Source of the DNA: Planctopirus ephydatiae
GTDB taxonomy: Bacteria; Planctomycetota; Planctomycetia; Planctomycetales; Planctomycetaceae
DNA length: 64,000 nucleotides
NCBI RefSeq assembly: GCF_007752345.1
Contig: NZ_CP036299.1
Coordinates: 2,433,001 to 2,497,000 of the forward strand
Direction of reading: 5' to 3'
Shown here: in pieces, positions 27,423-37,684 of the stretch
Numbering within the stretch: position 1 is the first letter of the stretch
How the letters are laid out: the number at the start of each line of letters is the position of its first letter
Notes under the pieces: generated by a model
What the model saw: the letters and a program-made list of their open reading frames with translations, nothing else
Databases searched by the model: none
What the model was told of the DNA's origin: nothing
Program-made: the position numbers and the translations under genes

Positions 27423-28820
27423 ATGAAGCTGACTGTTCTTGGTGCTGCCGGTGAAGTGACTGGCAGCCAGCATTTGATCGAGACTTCAATGAGGCGACTT
27501 CTGCTCGATTGTGGTCTTTTCCAGGGCCATCGAGCCGAATCCCGTGCGAAGAACAGTCATTTTCATTGTCGCCCCAAAGAGCTTGATGCGGTCATTCTTT
27601 CGCATGCTCACATCGATCACTGCGGAAATCTTCCCGGTTTGTATAAGGCCGGTTTTCGAGGACCGATCTTCTGTACGCCACCCACTGCTGAGATCGCTGC
27701 AGTCATGTTACGGGATGCCGCAAAAATTCAGGGGGAAGATGCGGAATATCTGCGGAGGCATGTGGATCCTCGCGACGCACGAGCCATCGAACCGTTATAC
27801 ACCGAAGAGCATGCCAGAGCCGTTTGTGATCTCTTTGAAACGATTCCATATGGTCAACGGGAAGATGTGGGCAAAGATGTTCGCATTCTATTTCGAGAAG
27901 CCGGGCATATTCTCGGTTCGGCAATTGTAGAGCTCGATCTGGAAGAACAGGGGGAGTGGAAGCGCGTGGTCTTCACGGGTGATCTCGGCAGGCGCGGATT
28001 GCCGATTCTGCGCGATCCGCAATTGGTCGATCGATGCGACCTGCTGATTACCGAAGGAACCTACGGGAACCGGATTCATCCGGAAGCGGGTGCTCAGGAA
28101 CTTGAACTCCAGCGCATCATCCAAAGAACTGCTGCCCGCGAAGGACGTGTGATTATCCCCGCGTTTGCGCTGGGGCGAACTCAAAACATTCTGTACTACC
28201 TCAATGATCTCAATAATCAGAACCTGCTTCCGCGGATCCCGATGTATGTCGATAGCCCGCTTTCCAGGGAACTCACGCAGATTTATCTGCGGCATTTGAA
28301 CGAAATGGATGCGGCTGTGCAGCGTGTCCGGCAGGCTGATGAGCATCCCTTCAGCTTTCCGGGACTGCAATTCATACGAACACCTCAGGAAAGTGCCTCG
28401 CTCAATTATCGCAAAGGGTCATTTGTGGTCATTGCTTCGAGCGGCATGTGCGAAAGCGGTCGCGTGGTTCATCATCTCAAGCATGGCCTCGCTGATGAAA
28501 AGAACACCGTGATTCTGATGGGCTTTCAGGCTCAAGGAACACTCGGGCGGCGATTACAGGAACGCCGATCCCCTGTGAAAGTGCTGAATCGGGAAGTGGA
28601 AATTCGAGCCGACATCGAGTGTCTGACTGGCCTTTCGGCTCACGCCGATGCGGCCGACTTCCAGTGGTGGTTCGGCGAGCTCGGTAAGCGTGGAGGTTGC
28701 GGAAAAGCCGTCGTGGTGCACAGCGAGGAAGGACCAGCCGCAGCGACTGCCGCCCTTTTGGCCGATGTTTGTGATGAACCGCCGATTGTTCCCAAGCCGG
28801 GCGAAGTGGTTGAGTTTTAG
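27423..28820 (+). CDS. Beta-CASP metallo-beta-lactamase RNase
   Basis: RNA-processing nuclease of the CPSF73/Ysh1-like group, 465 residues. The zinc ligands are in LSHAHIDHCG, the aspartate in TGDLGRRG and a later His in GLSAHADAAD. The beta-CASP domain is seen as EGTYGNR, AFALGRTQ and IASSGMCESGRVVHHL. These blocks are all intact, so it is probably active. In bacteria such enzymes act on RNA; the exact target is not known. The ATG start is at the proper distance from the first strand. It stands alone, with glmS converging. Confidence 0.9.
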   Translation: MKLTVLGAAGEVTGSQHLIETSMRRLLLDCGLFQGHRAESRAKNSHFHCRPKELDAVILSHAHIDHCGNLPGLYKAGFRGPIFCTPPTAEIAAVMLRDAAKIQGEDAEYLRRHVDPRDARAIEPLYTEEHARAVCDLFETIPYGQREDVGKDVRILFREAGHILGSAIVELDLEEQGEWKRVVFTGDLGRRGLPILRDPQLVDRCDLLITEGTYGNRIHPEAGAQELELQRIIQRTAAREGRVIIPAFALGRTQNILYYLNDLNNQNLLPRIPMYVDSPLSRELTQIYLRHLNEMDAAVQRVRQADEHPFSFPGLQFIRTPQESASLNYRKGSFVVIASSGMCESGRVVHHLKHGLADEKNTVILMGFQAQGTLGRRLQERRSPVKVLNREVEIRADIECLTGLSAHADAADFQWWFGELGKRGGCGKAVVVHSEEGPAAATAALLADVCDEPPIVPKPGEVVEF

Positions 28821-28862
28821 AGCGTTTGCGAGTTTCTCCACAAAGATAACAAATCAAAAGAA

Positions 28863-28893
28863 AGTGCCCGGCTCCTCTTTGAAGCCGGGCACT
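28863..28893. terminator. Hairpin between convergent genes
   Basis: A perfect 10-base stem, AGTGCCCGGC and GCCGGGCACT, with an 11-base loop. It lies between the convergent nuclease gene and glmS. There is no long T-run beside it, so the terminator role is likely but not certain. Confidence 0.65.
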
Positions 28894-28916
28894 CATAGAC
28901 CTCATATCAATCAGAC

Positions 28917-30779
28917 CTATTCCACCGTGACGCTCTTGGCGAGATTGCGGGGGCGATCGACGTTGCAGCCGCGGAGCAGGGCGATTTCGTAGGCCAAAAG
29001 CTGCAGTGGGACTGAAGTCACCATCGGTTGGAGGTATTCATCGACATCGGGCACATAGATCACGTCGTCCGCCAGTTCAGCAACTTTGTCGTCACCTTCG
29101 CAGGCGATGGCGATAATCGGGCCGCGACGGGCACGCACTTCTTCCATATTACTGATGACCTTTGGGTAAATCTGGCAGCGAGGAACCACAAACACACTGG
29201 GCGTCTCTTCGTCGACGAGAGCAATGGGCCCATGCTTCATCTCAGCAGCCGGGTAACCTTCAGCATGAATGTAACTGATTTCCTTCAGCTTCAGGGCACC
29301 TTCCAGCGCGACTGGGAAGTTGTGCAATCGTCCCAGGTAAAGGAAGTTTTCAGCGGTGTAATACTTCCGGGCAATTTCTTTGACCCGATTATGGCATTCG
29401 AGAGTCTGACGAATTTTGTCGGGCATTTTTCGCAGATTGGCAATCATGCGTTGGCCTGCCGGATAAGAAAGGTGGCGAATTCTTCCCATGAAGAGCGCCA
29501 GCAACGTGAGTACCGTCACCTGGGATGTGAAGGCCTTGGTCGATGCAACACCGACTTCCGGGCCGGCATGTAGATAAATTCCGCCGTCGGCTTCGCGGGC
29601 GATTGACGACCCGACGACGTTGCAGATGGCGAGAGTCGGGTGTCCTTTGCGTTTGCATTCACGCATGGCCGCCAGAGTATCGGCGGTTTCCCCACTTTGA
29701 GTGATTGCGAAGACCATTGTTCGCTCGGACATTGGCGGATTGCGATAACGCAGTTCGCTGGCATATTCGACTTCGACAGGAATGCGGGCAAACTCTTCGA
29801 TGATGTATTCACCCACGAGACCTGCATGCCAGCTCGTGCCACAGGCTGTGAGCACGATTCGGTCAATGCGGCGCAGTTCCTGTGGGTCGAGATTCAGTCC
29901 ACCAAATCGTGCCGTGGCTTCGTCATCGTCGAGGCGGCCGCGAAAGGCGTTTTCAATGGATGTCGGCTGCTCAAAGATTTCCTTGAGCATGTAATGTTCA
30001 AACTGGCCGAGTTCAGTATCCGATGCGGTTTGTTCGAGGACACGAATGTGAGGAGTTTGAGAGCCGGTATCGCGATGCAGAATTTCGAGAGAATTCGCAG
30101 TGATCATGGCGATTTCGTGGTCATTCAGGTAGACCACTTTGTCGGTGTATCCCACTAGAGGGCTGGCGTCGCTGGCCAGATAATGTTCGTCTTTGCCGAC
30201 ACCAACAACTAATGGGCTTCCCAGGCGGGCGGCAATGAGCAGGCCGGGTTTATCTCGAAAGAGAACACCCAGACCATAAGTCCCTTTGAGCTGCTTCAGG
30301 GTCAGTTCAACCGCCCGCAGATAGGTTGCATTCGATTCGGGATCTGCACCGAGTTTGAGTTCTTCTTCCAGTTGGTGCGCCACCAGATGAGCGACGACTT
30401 CGGTATCGGTTTGTGAGTGGAAGACGTAGCCGAGTTCCTGGAGCTGGCTGCGAAGGGTCGCGTAGTTTTCGATCACACCGTTGTGAACGAGGACGACTTC
30501 ACCATTTCCGCCGGTATGGGGGTGAGAGTTGGTATCTGAAGGCTGACCATGTGTCGCCCAGCGTGTGTGGCCAATGCCATGAGTGCCAGTCACCGGGCTC
30601 GCTTTCAAGAGTTCAGCAAGTTGACCTACTCGCCCCGTCTTTTTGCGAACAGCGATCGTATCGCCGGATTGAACTGCGATTCCTGCGCTGTCATACCCTC
30701 GGTACTCAAGACGAAACAGACCTTCCAGCAGGTAGTTTGAGGCTGGCTTGGCGCCGATGTAGCCGACGATTCCGCACAT
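28917..30779 (-). CDS. glmS: Glutamine-fructose-6-phosphate aminotransferase
   Basis: Makes glucosamine-6-phosphate from fructose-6-phosphate and glutamine, the first step to UDP-GlcNAc. The N-terminal glutaminase domain begins MCGIVGYIGAKPASNYLL with the nucleophile Cys2, followed by HTRWATHGQPSDTN. Two SIS sugar-binding domains follow, with LTACGTSWHAGLVGEY and a C terminus ending RPRNLAKSVTVE. The length of 620 residues is normal. No glmS ribozyme was recognised in the region upstream. It acts one step before the phosphohexomutase at the left edge of the window. Confidence 0.96.
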   Translation of the reverse strand: MCGIVGYIGAKPASNYLLEGLFRLEYRGYDSAGIAVQSGDTIAVRKKTGRVGQLAELLKASPVTGTHGIGHTRWATHGQPSDTNSHPHTGGNGEVVLVHNGVIENYATLRSQLQELGYVFHSQTDTEVVAHLVAHQLEEELKLGADPESNATYLRAVELTLKQLKGTYGLGVLFRDKPGLLIAARLGSPLVVGVGKDEHYLASDASPLVGYTDKVVYLNDHEIAMITANSLEILHRDTGSQTPHIRVLEQTASDTELGQFEHYMLKEIFEQPTSIENAFRGRLDDDEATARFGGLNLDPQELRRIDRIVLTACGTSWHAGLVGEYIIEEFARIPVEVEYASELRYRNPPMSERTMVFAITQSGETADTLAAMRECKRKGHPTLAICNVVGSSIAREADGGIYLHAGPEVGVASTKAFTSQVTVLTLLALFMGRIRHLSYPAGQRMIANLRKMPDKIRQTLECHNRVKEIARKYYTAENFLYLGRLHNFPVALEGALKLKEISYIHAEGYPAAEMKHGPIALVDEETPSVFVVPRCQIYPKVISNMEEVRARRGPIIAIACEGDDKVAELADDVIYVPDVDEYLQPMVTSVPLQLLAYEIALLRGCNVDRPRNLAKSVTVE

Positions 30780-30949
30780 CTGATTTTCCCGAAAGGAACT
30801 GTGAAACGAACAAATTTGGAACGTGGTTTATGAAACCGGATTTCTGGATATTTCTGAAGCTTTATGCAGATGATCAATTGTGGCAACATCAGTTTTGGCA
30901 AAGTGGTTACGTCGTTGCCTAGAGATGTCTACTGACCTTGTGGAATGTG

Positions 30950-31918
30950 CTATGTCTGGGCCGCATGGGCCGCAAACCAGCGGACAGTTTCCTGGAGTCC
31001 CTGGGCGAGGTCAAAACCTGGTTTCCAGCCCAGATGGGCAGCAGCTCTGGCTGGAGAAACGAGGCTGGATCTCAAATCACCGGCTCGGGCTGGCCCGTAA
31101 CTCATCTCCGGTAGATTGAGCTGGATCCCTTCTTGAGCGCGCAGAGCAATGAGCTGATCGCGAACACACGACGCCAGTTGATTGACATCTGTCGGAGTGG
31201 CTGTGCCGATGTTAAAGGCGTCGAAATGTGTCGGCAATGTCGATTCCAGTGCCAGGGCATTGGCCAGAGCCACATCCGGCCCATAGACATAATCGCGGAC
31301 GTATTTGCCATCGCCATTGATGGTAGGTACTTGGCCAGCGAGCAGTTTCTGGCAGAAGATGGCGACGACACCCGCTTCACCGTGAGGGTTTTGCCGGGGG
31401 CCATAAACGTTGGCATAGCGTAAGGCGACGCCTTGCAGTCCACGTTCACGGGCAAAGAATTCCAGATACTTTTCGCCGACCCACTTACTGATTCCATAGG
31501 GTGAGATGGGTGCTGCGGGGTAATCCTCGGCCGTGGGGACGGAGACATCCCCGTAGAGCACGCCTCCGGAGGAAGCGAAGACAATTCGTTTCACACCGAC
31601 AGCGGCGGCTGAGTCAAAAACGTTCAGTAATCCAAGAACATTGACTTCGGCATCGAAAACAGGCTCACGGACAGAGCGACTGACAGACATCTGTGCCGCC
31701 TGATGAGAAACCCAGTCAGGGCGAACTTCTTCTAAGATCTCTCGAATGCGAGAACCATGGCGCAGATCAGTTACGAAGAGTGGAACGCCCTGAGGAAGAT
31801 TTTTCGGGCTACCTGACGAAAGATCGTCGATCACAAATGGTTGATGTCCACGGGCGATCAAAGCATCCACAATATGGCTGCCAATGAAGCCGGCCCCGCC
31901 TGTCACGATAACTTTCAT
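30950..31918 (-). CDS. NAD-dependent sugar epimerase, UDP-glucose 4-epimerase-like
   Basis: Extended short-chain dehydrogenase of 322 residues. The Rossmann motif VTGGAGFIGSH is at the N terminus, and the catalytic Y-x-x-x-K is in SPYGISKWVGEKYLE. The substrate loop GDGKYVRDYVYGPDVA is as in UDP-sugar epimerases. GalE-like or UDP-glucuronate/GlcNAc epimerase activity are both possible. It follows glmS in the same direction after about 170 bp. A role in cell-surface sugar synthesis is an inference. Confidence 0.85.
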   Translation of the reverse strand: MKVIVTGGAGFIGSHIVDALIARGHQPFVIDDLSSGSPKNLPQGVPLFVTDLRHGSRIREILEEVRPDWVSHQAAQMSVSRSVREPVFDAEVNVLGLLNVFDSAAAVGVKRIVFASSGGVLYGDVSVPTAEDYPAAPISPYGISKWVGEKYLEFFARERGLQGVALRYANVYGPRQNPHGEAGVVAIFCQKLLAGQVPTINGDGKYVRDYVYGPDVALANALALESTLPTHFDAFNIGTATPTDVNQLASCVRDQLIALRAQEGIQLNLPEMSYGPARAGDLRSSLVSPARAAAHLGWKPGFDLAQGLQETVRWFAAHAAQT

Positions 31919-32345
31919 ACGCGCATTGCTTCCGCTGGAATAAGGTGTTTTTCAAAGCATAGCTCGAAGAACATAAGTGCCTGTGTAAAAATCGAAAAGA
32001 GGAAAAATCGGAAAGGGATGTTTGTTTCTCTATGACTCGATGCCGGGGAGTTGGGGCTTTTGCCTGGTCAGTGCGGAAAACTGAAAAACTGGTCATGCAC
32101 AAGGGCGTGTCCTTTAAAGGTCTGGTGTTCAGGTTTTTGAATGGAAATTGACCTTGCTGGAAACTGGCCGGGAGTGCTATGAGACCAGTTTGAATTGATG
32201 CATAACTGCGTTGCTGAACTTCCCGTCACCGATCGAATGCGAGTTTCCCCGCAGTATGGAGGAAGAATCAGGGCCTCCATACCCATTTTGAACAGGCGCC
32301 AGCCTGATGCTGGCTGCTCACCGGGTTCCCTAGAGGCAGTAAACC
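31919..32345. other. Intergenic region upstream of a lipoprotein gene
   Basis: A 427-bp region between the divergent epimerase gene and a small lipoprotein gene. No supported gene or RNA motif is seen, only short frames. Confidence 0.5.
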
Positions 32346-32570
32346 GTGAAACATTTGAGATGTTTAGCTGTTTTATCGATATGTGTGATCGCTGCTGCTG
32401 GTTGCAAGATGGGCTCTGTTGGTCAGGCTCTTTCTGGGGTGCCATCGCAATCTGAGCCTCCTGTCAAATCGTTTGATCAGCCCATGGTTGAGAAGTCGAG
32501 CCCGGCAAAAGATCGTGTCGCCCGAGCTTTGGAAGAGGATTCGCCAGACAATGGATTTGGGTTTGATTAG
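32346..32570 (+). CDS. Small lipoprotein
   Basis: A 74-residue protein with a type II signal peptide: a basic start (MKHLRC), a hydrophobic stretch and the lipobox AAAGC with the lipidated cysteine at about residue 20. The mature part is short, Ser/Pro-rich and ends in an acidic tail (EEDSPDNGFGFD). It is probably anchored in a membrane. A second lipoprotein gene follows about 90 bp downstream on the same strand. The function is unknown. Confidence 0.65.
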   Translation: MKHLRCLAVLSICVIAAAGCKMGSVGQALSGVPSQSEPPVKSFDQPMVEKSSPAKDRVARALEEDSPDNGFGFD

Positions 32571-32656
32571 TTGCCGGGAAATGATGTGAGTTTGAGTTTT
32601 GATCGCAGATTTTGAACCGCATGCAGTTGAGGTTAAGTTTAGAGAGAGAACTGGCC

Positions 32657-32995
32657 ATGGGGCGGAGGATTCACACCAGGTTTGTGGCCGGCTTGGGGCT
32701 GATTCTCGTGCTCTGGAGTGGCAACACGGGCTGCATTACTCAGCGAAAAAGTTTTTCTTTGGATAGCAACTCGCGAGTTCCTTTTTTTGGTCTTGAGCTG
32801 GCACCGAATGACCGCTCGACTCAAAACGAAATCCGCTCGATTACTCACTCCCAGACAGCGACTCGAAGCTGGAACGATCCGTTTGGCAAAGAGTTGAAGA
32901 AACGTTTGTCTGCTCCCAGGATTCCATTTCCTCGAACTGACAAAGAGTCGTCTGTTCCTGTTGATCTGGAGAAAGATGTCTCTGATCAGTTCTAG
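32657..32995 (+). CDS. Small lipoprotein
   Basis: A lipoprotein of about 112 residues. It has a basic start (MGRRIHTRF), a hydrophobic helix and the lipobox SGNTGC. The rest is polar and probably extended or disordered. An earlier in-frame TTG at 32612 would add 15 residues, but the ATG at 32657 is preceded by a GAGAGAGA site and puts the signal peptide at the N terminus. It follows another lipoprotein gene. No family was recognised. Confidence 0.6.
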   Translation: MGRRIHTRFVAGLGLILVLWSGNTGCITQRKSFSLDSNSRVPFFGLELAPNDRSTQNEIRSITHSQTATRSWNDPFGKELKKRLSAPRIPFPRTDKESSVPVDLEKDVSDQF

Positions 32996-33016
32996 ATGGT
33001 TGATGATGTTCGTCGA

Positions 33017-35440
33017 TCAACCGTCGGAGTGAACCAGTTCCAGATCGCTGCTCGCCGATAATTCGCTTTGATGGGTAGCCACCTGTTCGAGAATCAACTG
33101 GATGAGGCGCACTTTGTTGATTGGTTTCGTCGTGTAGTCGCTGCAACCGGCTGCCAGGCACTTTTCGCGATCACTGCTCATGGCGTGAGCTGTCAGAGCC
33201 ACAATGGGTGCCCGATAGCCTGCTGCGCGTAGTTTTGCGGATGCCTGATAACCATCGAGAACAGGCATTTGCATATCCATGAGGATCACATCAAAACTGC
33301 TGGCTGATTTTTGAGCATCCATGGCCTGTTGAAATGCCAGCTCTCCGTTCTCGACCACGAAGACTTCTGCACCGGCTTTTCTCAGAATCAGAGAGATGAG
33401 TTTCTGGTTATCCGGGCCATCTTCGGCCAGCAGAATTCGAAGATTCTGTAGAGGAGCCGTGGCGGCAATGGATTGTGGGGCCGGGCTCTCGGATGGTGTC
33501 GAAACGGCAGTTGGTGACTCCAACGCGGCCTGCTGGAGATCGTAGAATTGTGGAGTACTGAATTGAGGTTTGATGGCATCAATATGCAGCGAGAAGATCG
33601 AGCCTACACCGACTTGTGAGGTGACTTCAATATCGCCATGCATCATGCGTGCCAGCCGACGGCTGATGGTCAACCCCAAACCAGTGCCACCATATTTTCG
33701 AGTGGTGGAGGTATCCGCCTGCGTAAAGGGTTGGAAGAGTCGTCCGATCTGCTCTTTGGTCATACCGATCCCGGTATCACAAACACTGAATCGTAGACCA
33801 CCCAAAGCATCAGGATTTCCCGTGTTTGTTCCTTGCGGGTTCACATATTCGACTCGCAGTTGAACATTGCCGACATGGGTAAACTTGACGGCGTTGCCGA
33901 GCAGATTCAGTAGAATCTGGCGGAGTCGGGTCGGGTCGGTCTCGACAAACTCAGGGACGTTAGAAGCTGTTTGCACAACGAGTTTGAGGCCTTTATCGCG
34001 AGCACGAATCCGCATGAGAGCGCAGGCATCATTGGCGATTAGAATCGGTGAACAACGGACGCTTTCGATGGTCAGTTTGTCAGCTTCGATTTTCGACAGA
34101 TCCAGAATGTCGTTGATGATCTCCAGGAGAAAATCAGCATTGCGACGAATGGTCTGCAAGGAATCGGCAGAGTGTGGAGCGATGTCAGGTTGTTCGAGCA
34201 GCAGTTCGGTGTAGCCCAGAATCGCAGTCATGGGAGTACGGATTTCGTGGCTCATGTTGGCCAGAAACTCGCTTTTCGTCCGTGCTGCATCTTCGGCCTG
34301 AGTTTTGGCCTTACCAAGTTCCTCAACCACCCGTGCCAGATGGGCGCTGTTCTGCTCTTCGATTTCTTTGAGTCGCTTCAAATCTTCGGCGTAGCGTTTG
34401 AGAGATTCTTCAGCGTGGATGCGTTCGGTGATATCCTCGATGGTGCCGACATGCGTTGTCCCTTCATCCGAGAAGACCGGGTTGGAGCGAATCTGTACCC
34501 AGCCTGTCGAACCATCAGGAGCTTTATTGCGAAAGATCCCGGAGAAGCCTTCCAGTTCATCCAGTCCTCTTTGCCAGCCGATACGAACGGCTTCCCGATC
34601 TTCATCATGCACGAATTCAAACCATTCGTGTGTCAGGCTTTCTTCCAGTGACATCCCGGCAATGGCCCGCCAGGCACTGTTCGTGTACCGGCAATTTGCT
34701 CCAGCGCCTGCTTCAAAAATACCGATCGGTACTGACTCACTCAGAGTTCTCAGGCGGACTTCACTCACGCGCAGATGTTGTAAAGCGTCTTCCAGTTGGG
34801 ATCTTTCGCGTGTTCGACGATCGACTTCCCGTTGCTGGTGGTGTAATTGACGAATGCGAATGACGTAGATGCCGGTCGAGAGAATAATCGGCGCCAAATA
34901 ACTGACGGCATCTTCCTGAAGAGAGATTCCGCACCAGAACTGGCGATAGGCCACGGTCATGGCCAGACCGAGCAATCCACCAGCGATAAAGGATTTGCAG
35001 TTTCGAAACACTGCCACCAGAGCCAGGCAATTGACGGCCAGTTCGAGGCCACCCACAGGTGATTCGTGTTCAGTATATTCACGAAGAGAAATGGTGAGGA
35101 GCAGGGACATCAGGCCAATAGCCAGGGGGCCAGTCAGTCTGGGGATTTTCTGCTCATTTCGCACAAGCAGGATCATCATGACGCAGATAATTAAGTGAAA
35201 CGAATGTGAAATCGTAAAAATTTGAGTCCAATGAGGGGTGCCCTGAAGGCTCAGGACAGCCAGACCATGCATGGCGATGGTTGAAATCGCTACCCAGCGG
35301 AGAACCTGCTTTGCGTCAGATGAAAACTGACTCTCCAAGGGGGTGGCTGGAGAAACTGCGGAGTGAACTCGCGACGTATGCTGGCGGAAAAGTTGATCAG
35401 GCTGTCCAATATCGAAGTCGAATCGCATGCTGCAACTCAC
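33017..35440 (-). CDS. Hybrid sensor histidine kinase with PAS and receiver domains
   Basis: An 807-residue two-component sensor. The N-terminal part (about residues 45-200) is hydrophobic with several membrane helices. A PAS domain follows (about 235-345), then the dimerisation domain with the phospho-His in [10 protein letters not shown] (about 398). The ATPase domain has [17 protein letters not shown] and [16 protein letters not shown]-terminal receiver has the acceptor aspartate in [13 protein letters not shown] (about 720) and a TKPI lysine. It ends at about residue 805 with no HPt domain. No response regulator gene is adjacent, so its partner is elsewhere. Confidence 0.92.
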   Translation of the reverse strand: MSCSMRFDFDIGQPDQLFRQHTSRVHSAVSPATPLESQFSSDAKQVLRWVAISTIAMHGLAVLSLQGTPHWTQIFTISHSFHLIICVMMILLVRNEQKIPRLTGPLAIGLMSLLLTISLREYTEHESPVGGLELAVNCLALVAVFRNCKSFIAGGLLGLAMTVAYRQFWCGISLQEDAVSYLAPIILSTGIYVIRIRQLHHQQREVDRRTRERSQLEDALQHLRVSEVRLRTLSESVPIGIFEAGAGANCRYTNSAWRAIAGMSLEESLTHEWFEFVHDEDREAVRIGWQRGLDELEGFSGIFRNKAPDGSTGWVQIRSNPVFSDEGTTHVGTIEDITERIHAEESLKRYAEDLKRLKEIEEQNSAHLARVVEELGKAKTQAEDAARTKSEFLANMSHEIRTPMTAILGYTELLLEQPDIAPHSADSLQTIRRNADFLLEIINDILDLSKIEADKLTIESVRCSPILIANDACALMRIRARDKGLKLVVQTASNVPEFVETDPTRLRQILLNLLGNAVKFTHVGNVQLRVEYVNPQGTNTGNPDALGGLRFSVCDTGIGMTKEQIGRLFQPFTQADTSTTRKYGGTGLGLTISRRLARMMHGDIEVTSQVGVGSIFSLHIDAIKPQFSTPQFYDLQQAALESPTAVSTPSESPAPQSIAATAPLQNLRILLAEDGPDNQKLISLILRKAGAEVFVVENGELAFQQAMDAQKSASSFDVILMDMQMPVLDGYQASAKLRAAGYRAPIVALTAHAMSSDREKCLAAGCSDYTTKPINKVRLIQLILEQVATHQSELSASSDLELVHSDG

Positions 35441-35709
35441 GTTATCCGTTTTCGTTCATTTTTCGGGACAAGCATGGCAGAGAAGAACCGTGTTCATTTC
35501 TAATCCCATGTTCCCTTTTGTGAACGTAGGCTACTTCCGAGCACGAACTGAGGTTTTTCCCTGCAATCGATATGTGGCACTTCTACGAGTTCTGGAAGAT
35601 AACGAATCTTCTGAATGGCGCGATTGTTTCGAAGGGGATCAGGCTGTAATTGAGGCGAAGTCTGGCAAAGCCTCTTTTCCATTGGATCTAAAACTGTAAT
35701 CGTCGCCTT

Positions 35710-36843
35710 GTGAAAGGTATGGGGTTGTCGAAGTTTGCATTTACGTTGTTGGCGACTGATCCGAAGAGTATGGCTCGTGCCGGACTTTGGGAGACTCCTC
35801 ACGGGACGATCGAAACTCCAGCTTTCATGCCTGTGGGCACAGCCGGCACCGTCAAGGGGCTGACTCCAGATCAACTGGTGGCGACTGGAGCCAGGAAGAT
35901 TCTGGCAAACACCTATCATCTCGCGCTACGACCTGGGCCCGAGGTCGTGGCTGATTTAGGTGGTCTGCATCGGTTTTTTGACTGGTCAGGCCCGATTCTG
36001 ACAGACTCTGGCGGCTTTCAAATCTTCAGTCTGGCAAAACTCTCGAGGATGACCGAAGAAGGTGTCACTTTTCGTTCTCATCTGGATGGTTCTGCACTGA
36101 ATCTGACACCTGAGAAGGCGATGTCGATCCAGGAGTTCCTGGGGGCAGATGTCATTATGTGTCTGGATGAATGTCCTCCCGCAGATGCGCCGGAAGAACA
36201 CATCCTGCGGGCGGTTGATCGAACGACACGTTGGGCGGCCCGGTGCCGGGAAGCTCATCAGCGGTCTGATCAGGCCCTCTTCGGGATCGTCCAGGGGGGG
36301 ACCATCGAATCACTGCGAATTCGCTCGGCTGAAGCGCTATTGCCGTTTGATTTTCCGGGATATGCCGTCGGTGGGTTGAGTGTGGGCGAGCCTCCTCCCG
36401 AAATGTACCGGACGCTGGAATTCACAACTCCGGTGCTACCTGTGCAGAAACCGCGTTATCTCATGGGGGTTGGCCGCCCCATTGACCTGATTGAAGGGGT
36501 CTTACGCGGGATTGACCTGTTCGATTGCGTGATGCCCACTCGAAATGGTCGAAACGGAATGGCTTTTACGAGCACTGGGCCTGTGCGGCTGAAAAATGCC
36601 AGGCATCTACGGGATACGAGCCCACTGGATGCTGAATGCCCGTGTCAGGCATGTCAGCGATTCAGCCGGGGGTACTTGAGACATTTGTTCATGTGTGGTG
36701 AAATGCTGGGCCCGATTCTCCTGACGTTACATAACCTCACATTTTATCAGAGACTGATGAAGGGGCTGCGAGAAGCGATTCTAGAAGGACGTGGGCACGA
36801 GTTCCGAGCCAGTCAGCTTGCCCGGTGGGGTGAGTCTGGCTAG
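35710..36843 (+). CDS. tgt: tRNA-guanine transglycosylase
   Basis: Exchanges guanine-34 for preQ1 in tRNAs with GUN anticodons, towards queuosine. Landmarks: the N-terminal [16 protein letters not shown], the active-site segment [25 protein letters not shown], the nucleophile aspartate in [14 protein letters not shown] and the zinc site CPCQACQ with a later His (LTLHNLTFY). The length of 377 residues is normal. The start could be the GTG at 35710 or the ATG at 35719. It leads a tgt-yajC-secDF group, a common bacterial order. Confidence 0.95.
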   Translation: MKGMGLSKFAFTLLATDPKSMARAGLWETPHGTIETPAFMPVGTAGTVKGLTPDQLVATGARKILANTYHLALRPGPEVVADLGGLHRFFDWSGPILTDSGGFQIFSLAKLSRMTEEGVTFRSHLDGSALNLTPEKAMSIQEFLGADVIMCLDECPPADAPEEHILRAVDRTTRWAARCREAHQRSDQALFGIVQGGTIESLRIRSAEALLPFDFPGYAVGGLSVGEPPPEMYRTLEFTTPVLPVQKPRYLMGVGRPIDLIEGVLRGIDLFDCVMPTRNGRNGMAFTSTGPVRLKNARHLRDTSPLDAECPCQACQRFSRGYLRHLFMCGEMLGPILLTLHNLTFYQRLMKGLREAILEGRGHEFRASQLARWGESG

Positions 36844-37075
36844 GATACCAGCTTCAATCTGAGGTTGGCCAAGTTTCGTTGGCTCTTATCTGATAAGAGT
36901 TTGGGGAATTTGTTCAGCGGCAGGATGGATGTAAGTGAGGCAATTTGAACACGATTTTCTGTCATTAATGAAGTGGCAGAACTCGTCGGTTTCGACTTTT
37001 GTGAATGTGATCAGGTGGCATGTTGGACGGATTTGAGGCACTGTGAGTGGTGCTCAAGTTCGAGGGAGAGACGGA

Positions 37076-37447
37076 GTGAATTGGCAGTCGGGCTTGATGA
37101 TTGCACAGCCAGCACCACAGGCAGCACCAGCACAAGGGGGCAATCCGACCACTGAGATCTGGGGCATGTTTGTCCCCATGATTATTGTGGTCGGCCTGTT
37201 TTACTTCTTGATGGTTGTGCCTCAGCGAAAAGAGCAGGCCAAACGGGATGCTCTGATCAAGGCACTGAAAAAGAACGATCGAGTGGTCACGATCGGCGGG
37301 ATGATCGGGCACGTGGCCAACATCTCGGCGGATGGAAAAGAGATCACTCTGAAGTTCGGTGACAACGTGCGGATTCCTTTCCGCCGCAGTGCGATTCATG
37401 AAGTGTTGGGTGAGGAAGTTCCTCCGACAGATGCCAAACCTGTTTGA
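37076..37447 (+). CDS. yajC: Preprotein translocase subunit YajC
   Basis: Small single-span protein of the SecDF-YajC complex. One transmembrane helix (MFVPMIIVVGLFYFLMVVPQ) is followed by the conserved basic stretch QRKEQAKRDALIKALKKNDR and VVTIGGMIGHV. It is longer at the N terminus than E. coli YajC, with a Gln/Ala/Pro-rich segment. The start is uncertain: GTG at 37043, GTG at 37076 (behind GGGAGAG) or ATG at 37097. It lies between tgt and secDF. Confidence 0.9.
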   Translation: MNWQSGLMIAQPAPQAAPAQGGNPTTEIWGMFVPMIIVVGLFYFLMVVPQRKEQAKRDALIKALKKNDRVVTIGGMIGHVANISADGKEITLKFGDNVRIPFRRSAIHEVLGEEVPPTDAKPV

Positions 37448-37684
37448 GGTCGTGCCTCACTCAAATTCAATAGTTCTTCTGGTCTCACAGCGATTTATCC
37501 CTCACCGAGAATTATTGAATGCCGGGCGCTGCAAACGTGAGTTGCCTGAATTCTGAGGCGATTTGATTTACTAAGTGAATGCAGTTTCTGACTTGTTCCC
37601 AACCAGTGATCAGGCTTGATCAACAATACTTATCGACCGATCTGGCAACATTGAGTTCGCCCGAAAGTGACAGGAAGACACGGA

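Noticed and set aside
28780-30800. A glmS ribozyme upstream of glmS
   Set aside because: I found no recognisable ribozyme core in the region before the start codon at 30779.
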